Of a DNA stretch of 64,000 nt, positions 21,079 to 33,413 are shown one piece after another. The notes below the pieces were generated by a model. It made no database searches. It was not told where the DNA came from and was given only the letters and a program-made list of their open reading frames with translations. Numbering within the stretch: the first letter of the stretch is position 1; each line of letters begins with the position of its first letter. This stretch comes from Cyclospora cayetanensis (Eukaryota > Apicomplexa > Conoidasida > Eucoccidiorida > Eimeriidae). The stretch spans positions 124,001 through 188,000 of the forward strand of contig NW_020312568.1 in NCBI RefSeq assembly GCF_002999335.1, given 5' to 3'. The position numbers were made by a program, and so were the translations under genes.

Positions 21079-24000
21079 CACGGAGGCACGTGGGATGGCG
21101 CTTCAGACGCGTCGATTCCCGAGGCTTTGAGACCCCTCTCTTGGCTGCCGCGGAGCGACTGCATTCGAAAAGATCCCACGCTTCTGTCGCAGTTTAGCAG
21201 CGCCGCTGTGCTGCATCATGCTCGTAAGGGGAAGGGGGAGGAGGAAGGCGAACGGCCTTCCTCAGAGTCAACTCCTCCCCAAGTTTTATCGGAACAAATA
21301 AAGTTTTCCTCTAATGCGGGTGTCTTGAATGGCCATGCGGCATCGGCGGGAGAGGGGACGCCCTCAAAGGCTGAAAGTTTGCGTCTTGGAGTCGTTCCTC
21401 ATGAAGCGGCAGAGGGCAAGAACCGCCTACGCTTTGTCGACTGGACTTGTGGCGCTTTGAAGCCTCCTGCCGATGGCTTGCGCTACACTGACGGCTGCGT
21501 CTTCTCCCTGGATACGTATCCGATTATTCTGCAGGCAGCTGCTGCTGTTTGCGGCTGGGCACGCCTCATTCCAATTCCAGGACTGACGCTTCGCTTCTTC
21601 AGAGACACTCTCCGGAGTGGACAGTTCCTCGTTACGTCCAAGGAGGTGGGGAAAAGGGAAAGAGAGAAAAGGAGGGAGATAAGAAAGGAGAAAGGGAGGG
21701 AGATAAGAAGGGAGAAAGGGGGAGAGAGAGCAAGGGAGCAAGGGAGGAAGGGAGAAAGGGAGAAAGGGAGAAAGGGAGAGAGGGAGAAAGGGAGAAAGGG
21801 AGAGAGAGAATAGGAGGGAGAGAGAAAAGGAGGGAGGAAGAGAGCAAGGGAGAGAGATAGAAAAGAAAAGGAGGGAGAGAGAAAAGGAGGGAGAGAGAGA
21901 AAAGGAGAGAGAGATAGAAAAGAAAAGGAGAGAGAGAGAGAGAAAAGGAGAGAGAGATAGAAAAGGAGATAGAAAAGAAAAGGAGATAGAAAAGAAAGGA
22001 AGAGAGAAAAGAAAAGGAGAGAGAGAGAGATAGAAAAGGAGAGAGAGAGATAGAAAAGGCGGGTTATTTTATGTCGTAATTGTGTGCATGGAAAGCGTGT
22101 GCTTTGGAGAGCGTATATACGCTGCGAAAGCTGCCTTTGATGGTTTTGCCTGTGTTGCCGTGTGTATGGCATTGCGTTTGCCGCTGCGTGTGCTGCTTGT
22201 TAGCGCGCCTTAAGAGTTGCGTGGTGGATGCTGCCTCCGAAGCTGCGGGAGCACTTGCTGCCTTTTCAGTGGGAAGGTGTCGTGTTTGCTGTACAGCGGG
22301 GAGGACGTGCACTCATTGGAGATGAAATGGGGCTTGGCAAGACGGTGCAGGCTATTGCATGCATTGCGCTGTATCGACAGTTCCCGTGTCTCATCGTGGT
22401 GCGCCTGCGACATGGGATCATGGGTGTAGGGGGGTGGAGTGAGTGGGGTTGTTGTACTTTTCTCGAGAGGGCTCTCTCTGCGCAGTGGGGGAGGGAGCAG
22501 CGGCTCGGTGCATGCATGCGTGAGTCGCTCTCTCTCTGGATATTTTTGCATTTGGGTAGACGTGGCGACAAGAGAAAGCTGCGGAGTACACGTATGTGCG
22601 AGGGGACTGACTGACTGTCACAGCGCAGACTGGTCCGCATATGCGCGGGGTGTATACGACTTGCGGGAGCCTCTCGTGAGCGCTGCTGGGAAGACACGAT
22701 TTCTTTTGCGGAGGGAGGGAGGGAGGGCGCTTTGTTGCACTGCGGCTGCGGTAGTTCTAGTGGGATGGATGACACTGCTGTTGTGAGCTTCGCTTTCGCA
22801 GGTTCCTGCCTCCATGCGGCTTGTGTGGGCAGATGCCTTGGAGGAGTGGCTAGCGAATTACAGTGCACCACCTCAGCTTCGCGTACTTTTTGCCAGCGGA
22901 GATCGTCCTGCTCCCGATGAGGAGCACTGCATATGTCTATCCTCCTTCGAAATGGCTGGCAGGCTCTACGATAGTCTGAAGGCTACGCAGTACAAATTCG
23001 TCGTCGTGGATGAAGCGCACAAGCTGAGAGGATCTGCCTTTCCACGGAACCCGTCATTCTACGCGCGTGCTGAAGCAGCAGCAGCAAGAGTGGCTGGGAT
23101 GAAGGCAGAAAACGCAGCAGAAGAGGCAGCAAGAGTGGCTGGGATGAAGGGAGAAAACGCAGCAGAAGAGGCAGCAAGAGTGGCTGGTACAACACGCGCT
23201 GAGGAGCATTTTAGCAGTGTCGATTCTACCCGTTTTGTGCAAGCCCAGCCACCACTGGAGAAGTATGCGACACGGCAAGACCTCTGTAGAGTTCATGGCG
23301 AAGAGAAGAGGCGTTGGAGGCTGTCTCAAACAACAAGCAGTCAAGACGCTAACCGCAAGATTCTGGATCTGGTGAGGGGCAGCAGACATGCGCTGCTCCT
23401 CTCAGGAACCCCTTCTGTGCGCCTTCCCGCAGATTTGTTTCCACTGGTAGAGGCGCTTTTGCCTGCACGCGATGAACAAGACGCAATCGCCGTGCGCGCA
23501 CGACAACTGCAGCAGTGGCGGGAGCTAGAAACCTTGGCAGAAGCAGAAGCGAGGAGATTCCAACGCAGAGACTCCTCACTCGACAGCCTCAAGAACCTCG
23601 ATCCTCCTCCCCCCGGTGTCGGGGAAGTTCCCTCGCCAGGAGCCTTAGCCACTCCAGCGTGGAAAGCAGCAGCAGCAAAAGCAGCAAAGGCGAACGAGGC
23701 ATACGGCAATCCTTTGGATCCAGCTCGCTGCTCGACTTTTTTTTCTCAAGATCGCGAGAAGAAGGCTTTCTCCCCCTGGACCGTTGGGGAGCCTACATGG
23801 CAGCGTTTCGGAAATATACTGCGAGACGAGCGCATCCAATTTGCTGGTAAGAGGCGAGTCTGCTGCCAGACAGCCGAAGCTTTTTGACTGTGGAGTTGCT
23901 GTTATCTCGCGGGTGCTGCTTTCAAGCAACTGAACGGCTACGGTTCGCCACACAGGCGACAGTACAGACCCTTGAAACATTCTTCGCAGCTTTTTGCTGC

Positions 24001-27000
24001 TGTAGTCTTTCTTTTATGGCACCTTCCGACTGTGCAGACAGCTGCCACGACAGCCGCTGGCATGCATACAGATGCTCACGCTTCCTCCTACACGCTGCAT
24101 TGCCTCCCTCCTCCTGTGTCTTTCTCCTACACGCTGCATTGCCTCCCTCCTTCTGTGTCTTTATCCTACACGCTGCATTGCCTCCCTCCTTCTGTGTGCT
24201 TCTCCTACACGCTGCATTGCCTCAGAAGAATACTGCTGCTCCTCCCGCTCCTTTGGATCGAGACGTCGATTTGAGGCTTCTCCCCGCAGTTGGGAGTTGC
24301 ATCTGCTCCTTACACGGGCAGTGCTCATTCGAAGGCGAAAGACGCTGCGTGATTTCCCAACTATCCCCTTGCCTTCTCAAGGTGCCGGCGAAGCTGGCAG
24401 AAATAGTCCCCTCCTCTTAGAGGCAGATCTGCATGCAGAGGCTGGCAGTGAAGTCTGTGGTGTCTCTACAGTCGCCGCTATCGCCGGAGGCCATACACCG
24501 GCATCTACTGCTACTACTACTACTGCTACTGCTACTACTACTATTACTACTGCTACTACTGCTACTACTACTGCTACTACTACTACTACTACTGCTACTA
24601 CTACTGCTACTACTACTGCTACTGCTACTACTGCTCCTGCTGCTGTTGCCACATCTCTCCGTCCTCCCCCCCAAGACGCTTCAAGAAGCGCCTGCTCGTT
24701 AGGCTCGATGCCTCCAACGGGAGATCCTCAGGCAACCCTGAGAGACGCTGAAAGCCTCATAGAAGGACTGCCGTGGGCAGCCGACGCCTCTGGAGATTGC
24801 GACGCGCTGGTGCTCCCGCGATGCATGCGGATAGTCCAGCTGCTTCTGATATTCCACTGCAACAACAAGCTGCTGACGGCTATTGGAGAAGGCCTCGTGC
24901 TGCAAAAGCCTGAATACCGTTCTCTGCGAAGCGACACGCTGAAGACAGCTGCCGGCGGTGTGCTTCTATCGGAAGATAATTCGATCAGCAGTGACAAAGG
25001 CATTACTGGTACAGCTCCTGTGAATGCCGATGCTGGACTGTCTGTCTCGACCGTCCTGTTGGATCTGCTGCTCCCATCGCGAGGCGAGCTCGCTGTGTAG
25101 GCAGCCTGGCGTATGAGTCTTCGATGGGTTGGGCGCTCATTTGCATATTTTGTCGGCTTTTACGCAGAAGCACGGCAGCAGCAGAGAGCCTGCGCCTGGT
25201 CGTATGCGTGATGCGCTGCAGCTAGTGGCCTTTCTTCCGCTGGCGATCTTTCAGCTGCCTTACGAGATGTGACACGTCGTCCTCCAGCAACGCCTGCAGA
25301 ACGAGTAGGACTGTGTAAGGTCGCAGCGGCTGCTCAGTGGCTTCAGGAGAAGTTTTTCAGAGATGTGACAGACAGCGCTTGGCACGGAGAAGGAGCCGGT
25401 AAGCGGGGGGGGAAAGGGGGAAAAGAAAAAAGCGCATCTAGGACTAAGCGGCCGCAGCCTGAAGCCTTGGAAATTTCTATATGTCGAGGTTTTAAAGGCG
25501 AAATTCGCACATCCGCCTCGATAGATAGCTACGCGGATACTTAGACGCGTGTGTGGTGGTTGGTTTTTGTCGGCACACCCTTCGCTGTATGCATTTTGAT
25601 GTAGAAGAAGCTTTCTGCAGTCCCTCGCAGACAACATCCAATCGTATCGTACACGGCAGAAAACGTCTCGTGATTTTTTGGAAGGAGCAGAAGTAACAAC
25701 GGCGCAGCCGCAGCAAAAACGAAGGGCCCCTTCTCATGGCGCGGCCTATCGCAGGCAGTGTACATACACCCGAATCGACGACGTATCAGTGCGGTTTTTT
25801 CTGAATATATTTTCCAGACCCTCCCCCGAAGGTCATCGTGTTTGCACATCACCGCCGTGTCATGGACGCCTTAGGAGCTCGACTGCGAGAGCTAAGAGTG
25901 AGTTGTTGCCTCTCCGGCGGAGCGCGAGGCTTGCGAGGAGAACAACACGGACGAACTCAGGGGTTCGTGCGCATCGACGGCAGCCTTCCAGAAGAAGAAA
26001 GACAGAGGCGGCGTCGTATTTTCTTGACAGATCCAAGGTGTCTCTTGGCCCTTATATCCATCACATCGTCTTCCCATGGCGTAAGACGCGTGGACGCTCA
26101 GCATCTTAAGCCCTACCTTTCCTTCTTGCCTCGAGCTTTTCGCCATGGGCCTACTACTACTCGGTGTTTGCATGCCTTACCTGCGCCTGACACGACGAAG
26201 AAGCTTCCTAGTTACCCTCCTTCTTCCTGCGCTTGTATTCGTGGCGCGTATCTACAAGCCACGACTTTGCCAGTAGCCTTCAGCGGCACGACCGCTGGGA
26301 GAACGTGTTGCGTCATCCTCCATCGCTGTCTGTCGCTCTTGGGGTGCATGCGTGTGCTCTTTGCACGCGCAGCTGGACTTCTCTGGAGCTTCCGTGTGCA
26401 TCTTCCTCGAGCTTCTCCCGCCGCAACACGAGCTACTGCAGGCTGAGGCACGACTGCATCGCAGGGGGCAGGGAAGGACTGTAACAACCTACTTCCTAGT
26501 AGGCCGTTGCAAGCCCTCAGTAGCAGCTGCTCCTCGCTCAGAGTCTTCTCACTGTACGCGTGCCAACGCTTTGCGGAGCAGCGCTAGCGACTTTCCAGAG
26601 GAGGAGGCAGAGGCTGGCGCAAGTGCGAAGCGAGACGCATGCGAACTTCTTACATCCCTACCAGGTGGACGTGGAGGCTGCGCAGCGAGGCGGATCAAAA
26701 GAGACAAGGCCTCTTTCTTGGAGCCACAGGGAGGCAGCGCTCCCCCACTTAGCTTCGCAGATGCCGTCAAGAAGTGCTGCTTGCACCTGCAGCGCGAGGT
26801 AGAGGCTGTAGACGAGGCGGCGTGGTGTCGCATCGTGCAACAAGCTGCGCTCGTGCAACAGACACTTGACGGACCGCTGTCTGCTGCCTCGCAGCTCGAT
26901 GCGGTTCCAGCCGCCGCTGCGACTTCTGACGACATGCACCTCCCCGCATCCACCTTCGCACCAGCAAGCCTCACTTCTGCCTCAAACTCCCTTCCCGAGC

Positions 27001-29532
27001 GGCAGGAGCAACATGCTCACCCAACGGAAACACTCGAGCAGATCCATCAGCCAACGAGTTGCACAGCCATTCGTGCCGAAGAGATGACAAGCCTCCACGC
27101 AAGAATCCCTCCCCCACGCCAAGCAGACAAAACAACTTCCGACGTACAAGGGATGGACGAAACGTCACCAGGTTATTCGCTGCTTCAGGATCAACAGGCT
27201 CCATGTGTGGCTCTACTGCAAACTGTCTCACCAGCAGTTTCGGAGGCATTTCGCTTTCGAGTCTCAAGGTTTACGCAACGTGTGCATGCGTTCAAAAGCG
27301 ACCCAGTAATTCCCCTGGGTGTCTCCTTCACAGCCAGCGAACTTTGTATACAACAACAACCCCCTCCACAGCTGCCGGAGCAGCAGCAGCAGGGGGAGGA
27401 GCTTCCTGAGAAGTTGCAAGCGCCGTCTCGCCACACAGACATGCAGCAGATGAAGGCCTGTGACAGTCTGCTGCTCTGGCATGCACGGCATGCAGCGTAT
27501 CACTACAGGAGACTCTTTGGCTTGCTTTCATCGTTTGATCAGCGGCGAATGCGTGAGGCTGCGTTGACGGTGCAAGAGCTTCTGGAGTTCGTGAAATACC
27601 GCTATGCGGCTCTGCAGCAAGACGGCGAGAAAAAAATTTCTTCTGTCTCCGACGACGCGAGACTCTCGTCTTGCAATTCATACAGAGGCCATGGCGTGCC
27701 GCTGAGCCGCAGCTTGCCTGCTTTCCTGGATTCAGAAGTTGCAGCCGAAAAGCGTCCATTGCATGCGCCTTGCCCGCTGCTGCCACGCCACACGACTGAT
27801 CCAGTGGTGCTGCTGCAGACAGCGCAGCAGCAGTGGCGGCTCGAGCAGCAGACGGTTGGTGGTCATGAAGGGAAGCGAGTCTCCTCCTCAGCGCGTACTT
27901 CTCTAGATTCGCTCGATTCATGGAGCAGAGTAGACAGCAGGGGGAGTCACCATGACACCAGCTGCCTGTCAGTCCCCCTAGACGAACCGCAGAGCAGTAA
28001 TGCAGTTTCGTCTCGATACTTCAGCACGCCGTCGAATACGCAGCCATCAAAGAGAAGTCTCGAAGGAGCTTCTGCCTCGCACGAGAAAGCAAGGCGAAAA
28101 ACGCAGGCAATCACCTTCAGGCCTTATACACGCGAACCCTCGCGTTCCATCCTCATTCCCGTGATCCTCGACAACCCACGAGTTAAAACGCAGCTGCCTG
28201 CCGCACCGCCTAAGCACATGCAGCCTTTTTGCCGCGAACGGCAGACTGTGCTTTGTGTATCTTGCATGAAGCCAATTTGCTCTGTCAGCACCTCGCGAAC
28301 TTACTTGCGCATCGTGGAGAACACGGAGGAAAGTCGCATTCCCCCATTGCAACCGGAGTCAGCAAAGCCAGCGGGCATCAAAGTTTCAGATCAGCTAGCC
28401 GTCAAGACACTGCAGAGCGGTGCTCCAAACGCCTTGCGTCAAACAGCGGAGCCGCAGACGCAGCTCACAGTTGATCTGTCAGCACATGTGGATTGGGGAG
28501 AAGCATTCGGCAAACCACAGAGCAGCGTGGAGGTTGTCACAAGCCGCCAAAACTTCGCCAATGATGAGACGCAGTGCTGGCTTATCCGCTGTTCTGAGCA
28601 AGACCTCACATGCAGCGGGCGCTGCTCAGACGCGTATGCTGCGCGGAGACGTAGGCAAGCCTTGAGACGCCAGGTGGGGAAGGCTTCTGTAGCTTGTCGC
28701 ATCTTCTTCGCAGTCAACGTCTTCAACGCGGATCTTTTTTGCCCACTCTTTGTGTTGCTTTCCAAGGGCAGATGCATTTGACCGCTTCGGCCCGATGCTG
28801 CTTTGTCTGCCTGAAGGCTGCATATTATTCTAGAATCGAGGTTTCGTTTTATGCGTTAGGTGGAGAGATGTGACAACGGGGTATGCAGCCACTGTGGCCT
28901 AGACTGCGGCGAGATGCTGACGGCTCTCAAAGTCATGCATGCAGCGGGAGAACCACAGTGGAGGATAGAGGAAGAGGTTACCCGTCGTGCACCCAGCGTA
29001 AGTGCTGTCGTTGGCATGCGACTACAGCGCAGCGCTCGATCGGAGACGCCCGTTCTCTGGAGTTTTGCATTGGATCTATCCGCCTCAGCATCCATCCATG
29101 CTCGGCGGTGTCGAAGAGCACGTCGTCTGCCACAAATGTCTAGTGGCATGTGAGCGCAGTACATGCGGTGCGCTGCCAATTTGCTCGCAGTTTCGCCCAT
29201 GGCCTGCACTAATTCGAAAGCTCGCATGCAGCCTCACGCCGAGTTGCGCATGGGAGGCGGATCACAGAAAGCCGGTTAAGGATGGAGGAGGCCTTGCAAC
29301 TGTCGATAGTGTACAGACTCTTTGCCGGTGGGAAAGGAAGCCTGCGCAAAAAAATTTTGCTTCCCGTCAAGTTTGTCTAGAGCTTCGCGATTCTCTTCCT
29401 ACCAGAGTCAGCTGCTGCCTCTTTGCTACGCTGCTGTTGCGCAGGGCGTGTCATTTGGAGAAAACCATTGAAGAGGGAAGGAGGGGCCAGAAACGCCGCC
29501 ATGTAGGCACGAATGAGGCCTTTAAGACCTAA
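20201..29532 (+). CDS. ZRANB3-like SNF2 annealing helicase with topoisomerase zinc finger and C-terminal HNH domain, about 12 exons
   Basis: Proteins of this family rewind or remodel stalled replication forks, and ZRANB3 also nicks DNA with an HNH domain. Exons read: 20201-20693, 20819-21645, about 22215-22398, 22802-23846, 24290-about 25096, about 25300-25398, 25818-25897, 25961-about 26070, about 26371-28673, 28860-28997, about 29210-29327, 29445-29532; short exons are probably missing where phases clash (23847-24289, 25097-25299, 26071-26370). Domains in order: type IA topoisomerase zinc finger (CPLC to GCSEYPQC) across 20640-20860; SNF2 motif I (DEMGLGKTVQAIA), II (VVVDEAHKLR), III (LLLSGTP); helicase C-lobe (VIVFAHHRRVMDAL, IDGSLPEEER, HELLQAEARLHRRGQ); a low-complexity linker of about 700 residues; HNH pieces (CSHCGLDC, AWEADHRKPVKDGGG, TLCRACHLEKT). 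Starts at ATG 20201; ends TAA 29530-29532. Confidence 0.85.
21040..21078. repeat. CAG run encoding polyglutamine
   Basis: About ten CAG codons in frame in the second exon of the SNF2-HNH gene, followed by His-His. Such homopolymer runs are typical of Eimeria-type coding sequence. Confidence 0.85.
21646..22065. repeat. Purine (GA) tract of about 420 bp in an intron
   Basis: Almost pure A/G on the plus strand (gggagaaag, ggagagagat and agaaaagaaaagg words), beginning just after the donor at 21645. Open minus-strand frames here are Ser/Leu/Phe runs and not genes. Confidence 0.92.
23079..23190. repeat. In-frame 45-bp coding repeat
   Basis: A 15-residue unit (AARVAGMKGENAAEE) occurs about 2.5 times between SNF2 motifs II and III of the helicase-like protein. 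The unit length keeps the frame, so this is a length-variable insertion in the ATPase domain. Confidence 0.85.
24086..24222. repeat. 39-bp tandem repeat in an intron, about 3.5 copies
   Basis: The unit tcctacacgctgcattgcct followed by a CCTCCT/TGTGTCTT part repeats between 23846 and the acceptor at 24289 in the SNF2-HNH gene. Confidence 0.88.
24503..24636. repeat. (ACT)n trinucleotide run encoding polythreonine
   Basis: About 130 bp of ACT/GCT triplets, in frame with the helicase exon starting at 24290, encoding a Thr run with some Ala and Ile. The other frames give Leu, Ser or Val runs. Confidence 0.88.
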
Positions 29533-30611
29533 GGTATGACGCTGGCGTTGTGCAATGGGTAGAAGGGCTCAATACAAGCTTTGGAATATAAATGGGGTCT
29601 CTTCTTGCCGAAAAGTATTCTGTCAATGACATTTTTTTCAATCTATACCCTACTGAGATGGAAGAGTGCGAAAGGATGCGCGCGTCTTGCAGAATTGTAG
29701 GGGCGTTCGAACCATATCGGTCAACGCAGTTCTCCACACATAATACAGACGGATGATCGTTGCAATCATGCATAGAGCGCCTAGGCTGCGTCGTCGGCAA
29801 GCAGGCGTCTCAGGGACTAACCCCCAGACAGAGTATTTGATCCATGAATGGAGCAAATAAATCGATTTATTATGATAAACAGAGCCTCCGAAGCTGCTAG
29901 AGCCAGGCAAAAACGTCTAGGGCTTTCACAATGCATCAATACTGTTGGACGTGAACGTCTGAGCATCCTTACGAATGCTTCCTAGTGTAGATAAGTGTAT
30001 CCCTACCACGGCGAAACGGTGCTCTTTCACTACTCGGATACGCCTGATTTTTTTAATCCAGGAGAATAATAGTACACTGACCACCTGATGCTATCCGGAA
30101 GATAAAGACTGCACAAGGGCATACGCAATTACAGCTTCCAGACATGATTTTCACCGATTGAAGGTGTTTCAAGGCAAGCACATTGCTGTATTTCGAAGCA
30201 TCAAAGCTAGGTCGGCAACAAGTTTAATTTCTTTCCATATGTAGAAGCAGGATAGACTACTTATTTTACGAGATTCCTGTTTACTATTTATTCATTAGTT
30301 TGCCTTTGCTGGAATGACTATTGAACGCAGATTGCCTGGATCACGAGTGGTCGTGGGGGTCTACTGAAACATACGGGTGCAAATTCTTGTCGGACAAACG
30401 CGACACATTTCCCCGTCTTCTACGATAAAAACTTTGACGCACCATTTCCAAAAACCGTATTTGAGATGCATGCATCCAAAAAACCTGTTTCATGGGTGAT
30501 CTTTGCTGTTCTGAACAACTGACCACGCCCTATTCCTGTGTATCTTGGCCCTGTGCAGTCCTCCCTAGATTCTGCTTCTCGTTAATATATGCCTTGCACA
30601 GTATACCAACA
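29533..30611. other. Intergenic, nothing recognised
   Basis: AT-richer DNA between the SNF2-HNH gene and the next plus-strand gene. Only short open frames are seen. The 3' part presumably includes the promoter and 5' UTR of the gene at 30612. Confidence 0.6.
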
Positions 30612-31737
30612 ATGGCACTTAAAAAATTTGGAGAGAAGCTTAAGTGCTCCTTGCAACATCTTTCTCCAAAGAGCAAGAAATGTGAGGAGACCCTCGGTGG
30701 TGACCTCTCCCCATGCGCTCTTCCCAAGCTTGCAACTACCCAGCAGCACGCGATTCCGGCCCCTCAAGCCGATTGTACGCAATGTGTCCAACTTCTTGAG
30801 CATTGTGAAGATAAAAATGCGTGCGAGAAACAACAGGAATGCCAACATGGACAGCCACATATCGAGCAACTTCGGACGGAAGATTGTCAAACACCGTCAA
30901 ATATGAGGACCCCTGAGCTTGTCCCTCCAAACGAACTCGTTCAGATCCCTGATTCAACCTCGCAGATACAAGCATGTGGTAGGCAGTGCGAACGTTCCTA
31001 CCCTAGCTGGAAAGGTTCTGAAGATATTTTCCCATCGATGTACTATGCACTAAAGGTCACCACTAGAAAGCCAATCCAGCAAAGCGTACTGCTCGTCAAC
31101 CCATCTACGAACCACAAGGTTAGACTACAGTCAATAATGAGTGAAACTGCAGTGTAGGGAAACCGCGCAACTTATTTGTGCCAACGTGGCCATCAGGAGA
31201 ACGGTAGATTATTTGTTGTGGTAGATGCTGAAGCTTTCGTCTTCAAAAGAGAGCCCAGTGCAGTAACTTGCGAACTAATTGCTTGTGCATTTAATTAATA
31301 ATTAATTGCAGAGCTTCAGTCTTCGATTGTCCAGAGACAGTACAGGCAGCGCGGAGCTTGAGTACGATGCTGTGAGCATCCCCGGCGATTCCGTGAAGCG
31401 ATTAACGGTCACAATAACCCCAGTGCGTTTGCACCAGCGCTGTCCACCATCTCTTGTATTGTGCTGGAAAAGTGTCAATCTAGATCTGCAAGAGGCATAC
31501 ACGACACATCTGTGGAGAGCACGCCGATACGCGTGCGAGCATCCACGCTGTGTATTTGAACTCGAGCATGACACTCCGCAGGAACCCCCTTTTGAAAAAC
31601 GGGTACTTTAGAACTGCGAAGCGTAGGCTTTCATTGATTTGCATGTGCAGGAAACGGATGTGTCAGATGTTTTTATTGAAGTGCTGGAGGGTGACAGCCT
31701 TTACGACAAAATCCGTGTCCAGGCGAAGGTTCTATAA
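30612..31737 (+). CDS. Hypothetical protein with possible MSP/ASH-like beta-sandwich, 3 exons
   Basis: Exons 30612-31118, 31312-31602 and 31651-31737, all joined in phase 0 with GT-AG ends, give about 294 residues ending in TAA. Residues 1-130 are Cys/Gln/Pro-rich and probably disordered. From about 140 on the pattern looks like an immunoglobulin-type beta-sandwich: ALKVTTRKPIQQSVLLVNPS, then SFSLRLS, then VSIPGDSVKRLTVTITP, and a last strand YDKIRVQAKVL. That spacing (N-P-S turn, later I-P-G-D-S before a V-T-I-T-P strand) recalls MSP and ASPM/SPD-2/Hydin domains, an inference from pattern only. ATG 30612 has a good context (acaATGGC); another in-frame ATG at 30492 is possible. No signal peptide or membrane segment. 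Confidence 0.6.
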
Positions 31738-33413
31738 AGTGCCAACTGAGTTCCAGATGTCAGCAAGCGATTTCCCACAGACACAGATCAGGGAAAAGGC
31801 GTGGCATGAACCCGTTGGGACCTCAACATACTTGAAACTTACGACAACACTACGGGGAAAACTATCTACCCAAAGTTGCTACCGCGTGAAGGAAGTCCTT
31901 TCGACCAGGCAAACAATTGTTTTGGTCATATGAAAGCCTCTAGGCAAATAACGGAATTGCATAGTTTCCAACTAAGTAACTGCGGAGTTCCTAGCCCAAC
32001 TCATTATAATCAACATACTTAACTGATGCCTTCACTTTAATAACCTCCAACCATGGTCTACAGTAGGCAGGTTACACAGGGCTAAAAGAAATTTGCGATC
32101 CTACACTTGCTCTGAGCGATACTTTCCATACTGCTTTGCAGTGCATTGGTTCGAGTTCGCGAAACTTAAGATAAAGTGTTGAGAGCCCTAAGATATTTTA
32201 AACGAGAAGCTTACGCGCGAGCAACAGCTGGAACATCCAGCATGGCACTGCGCGAGAAACTTGCCGCATAAAATTCTTAATCTCAAATGGAAAAGACGTC
32301 TGCATGTTATAAACTCTTTGCCCATACCAACAACGGCCTCTCGTCACAAACTGCCTTATAAAACCCCCTTGAAAATGCGAGCATACGCCATACCTCTTCC
32401 TCCAACCCGTTGATTCAATCTGCTGCTGGCCTCAGCAACCTGGCGGCCCAAAATATCAGATTGCACCACGGAGACGAACCACAGTGAACATTCGATATAA
32501 CGCTCCATTGACGGGTTATCCGCCCTTTTTAGCAATTACATAGGCGCATGCACACCAGTCAATCCCGAAGAAACGTATGCATTTATAGCAGGTACCCTGC
32601 ACAATATGAACCTTACCATGTGTAGCCATGGCCCAAGATAGTGTTCCCTATCTGTCCTCAACATCACTTGATATCAGTATACCACCAGTAGCTCCTTCTC
32701 CAGCCGCTTGGCTACGTGCCAAGACACCGGTGCAATTTCAGGGTGCGTCAGAAGTGTCATAAAGAACTTCGGACAATAATGAGCAGCAAAGGAGTGTTTG
32801 GGTCGGGTGCTTCCAAGCCCCAAACAGTCATGCTTTCTTTGATTTCTTGTTGCTACGCTACGTTTCCCATCACCAAACGCAGTAATTAGCCTCATGAACC
32901 CTGAAAGTCGGCTATTTGGTGATCGCTCGCCTACGCCGTTTAAGGGCTGGCCCAACCACTACTGACACCAGTCACAGCAGCAGCTTCACCTAAATACATG
33001 AAAGGCTAGGCCACAGCCCACGAGGCACACCACGAAAGCCAAAGAACAAGACAAGGCAACGAAAGCAAAAAGCCCGAGCAGAACCCTGCCTGCAAAATGA
33101 TCTTCTGCTGAAGAAAGGGTGCGACAAAGGCTTCATATCTTGGGTACGTCAAGAGGGATGACAGCGCCAGATTGAGCCTGTAACGCCGTCTACAATGAAC
33201 GGAAGGGCAGTGTGCCCCCTAGACCGGCGTAACTGCTGCTTGGCGGAGTCATGGGTAGCGAACCACGGGAAGAAAAACGGCTCAGGCAACAGCGGGCTGC
33301 TGCATCGCCTGCAACGTGCGCAGGGACGTGATGATAGATACTGCTGAAGGCAGCTTCCCCAACCGCGTTCGAGTTGAACCCCAGTTGGGATCCATGAAGA
33401 TGAGAAGGAGGGC
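31738..33413. other. Intergenic, nothing recognised
   Basis: One plus frame around 31770-32030 stays open and could be untranslated or an extra exon, but it has no family resemblance. From 32030 to 33413 I find no coding signal on either strand. Confidence 0.5.

Noticed and set aside
21483..22172. Minus-strand ORF of 229 codons, Leu/Ser/Phe-rich
   Set aside because: Translation of the GA purine tract; no start context or domain.
24377..24702. Poly-Leu, poly-Ser and poly-Val ORFs
   Set aside because: Alternative frames of the (ACT)n run; the polythreonine frame continues the helicase exon.
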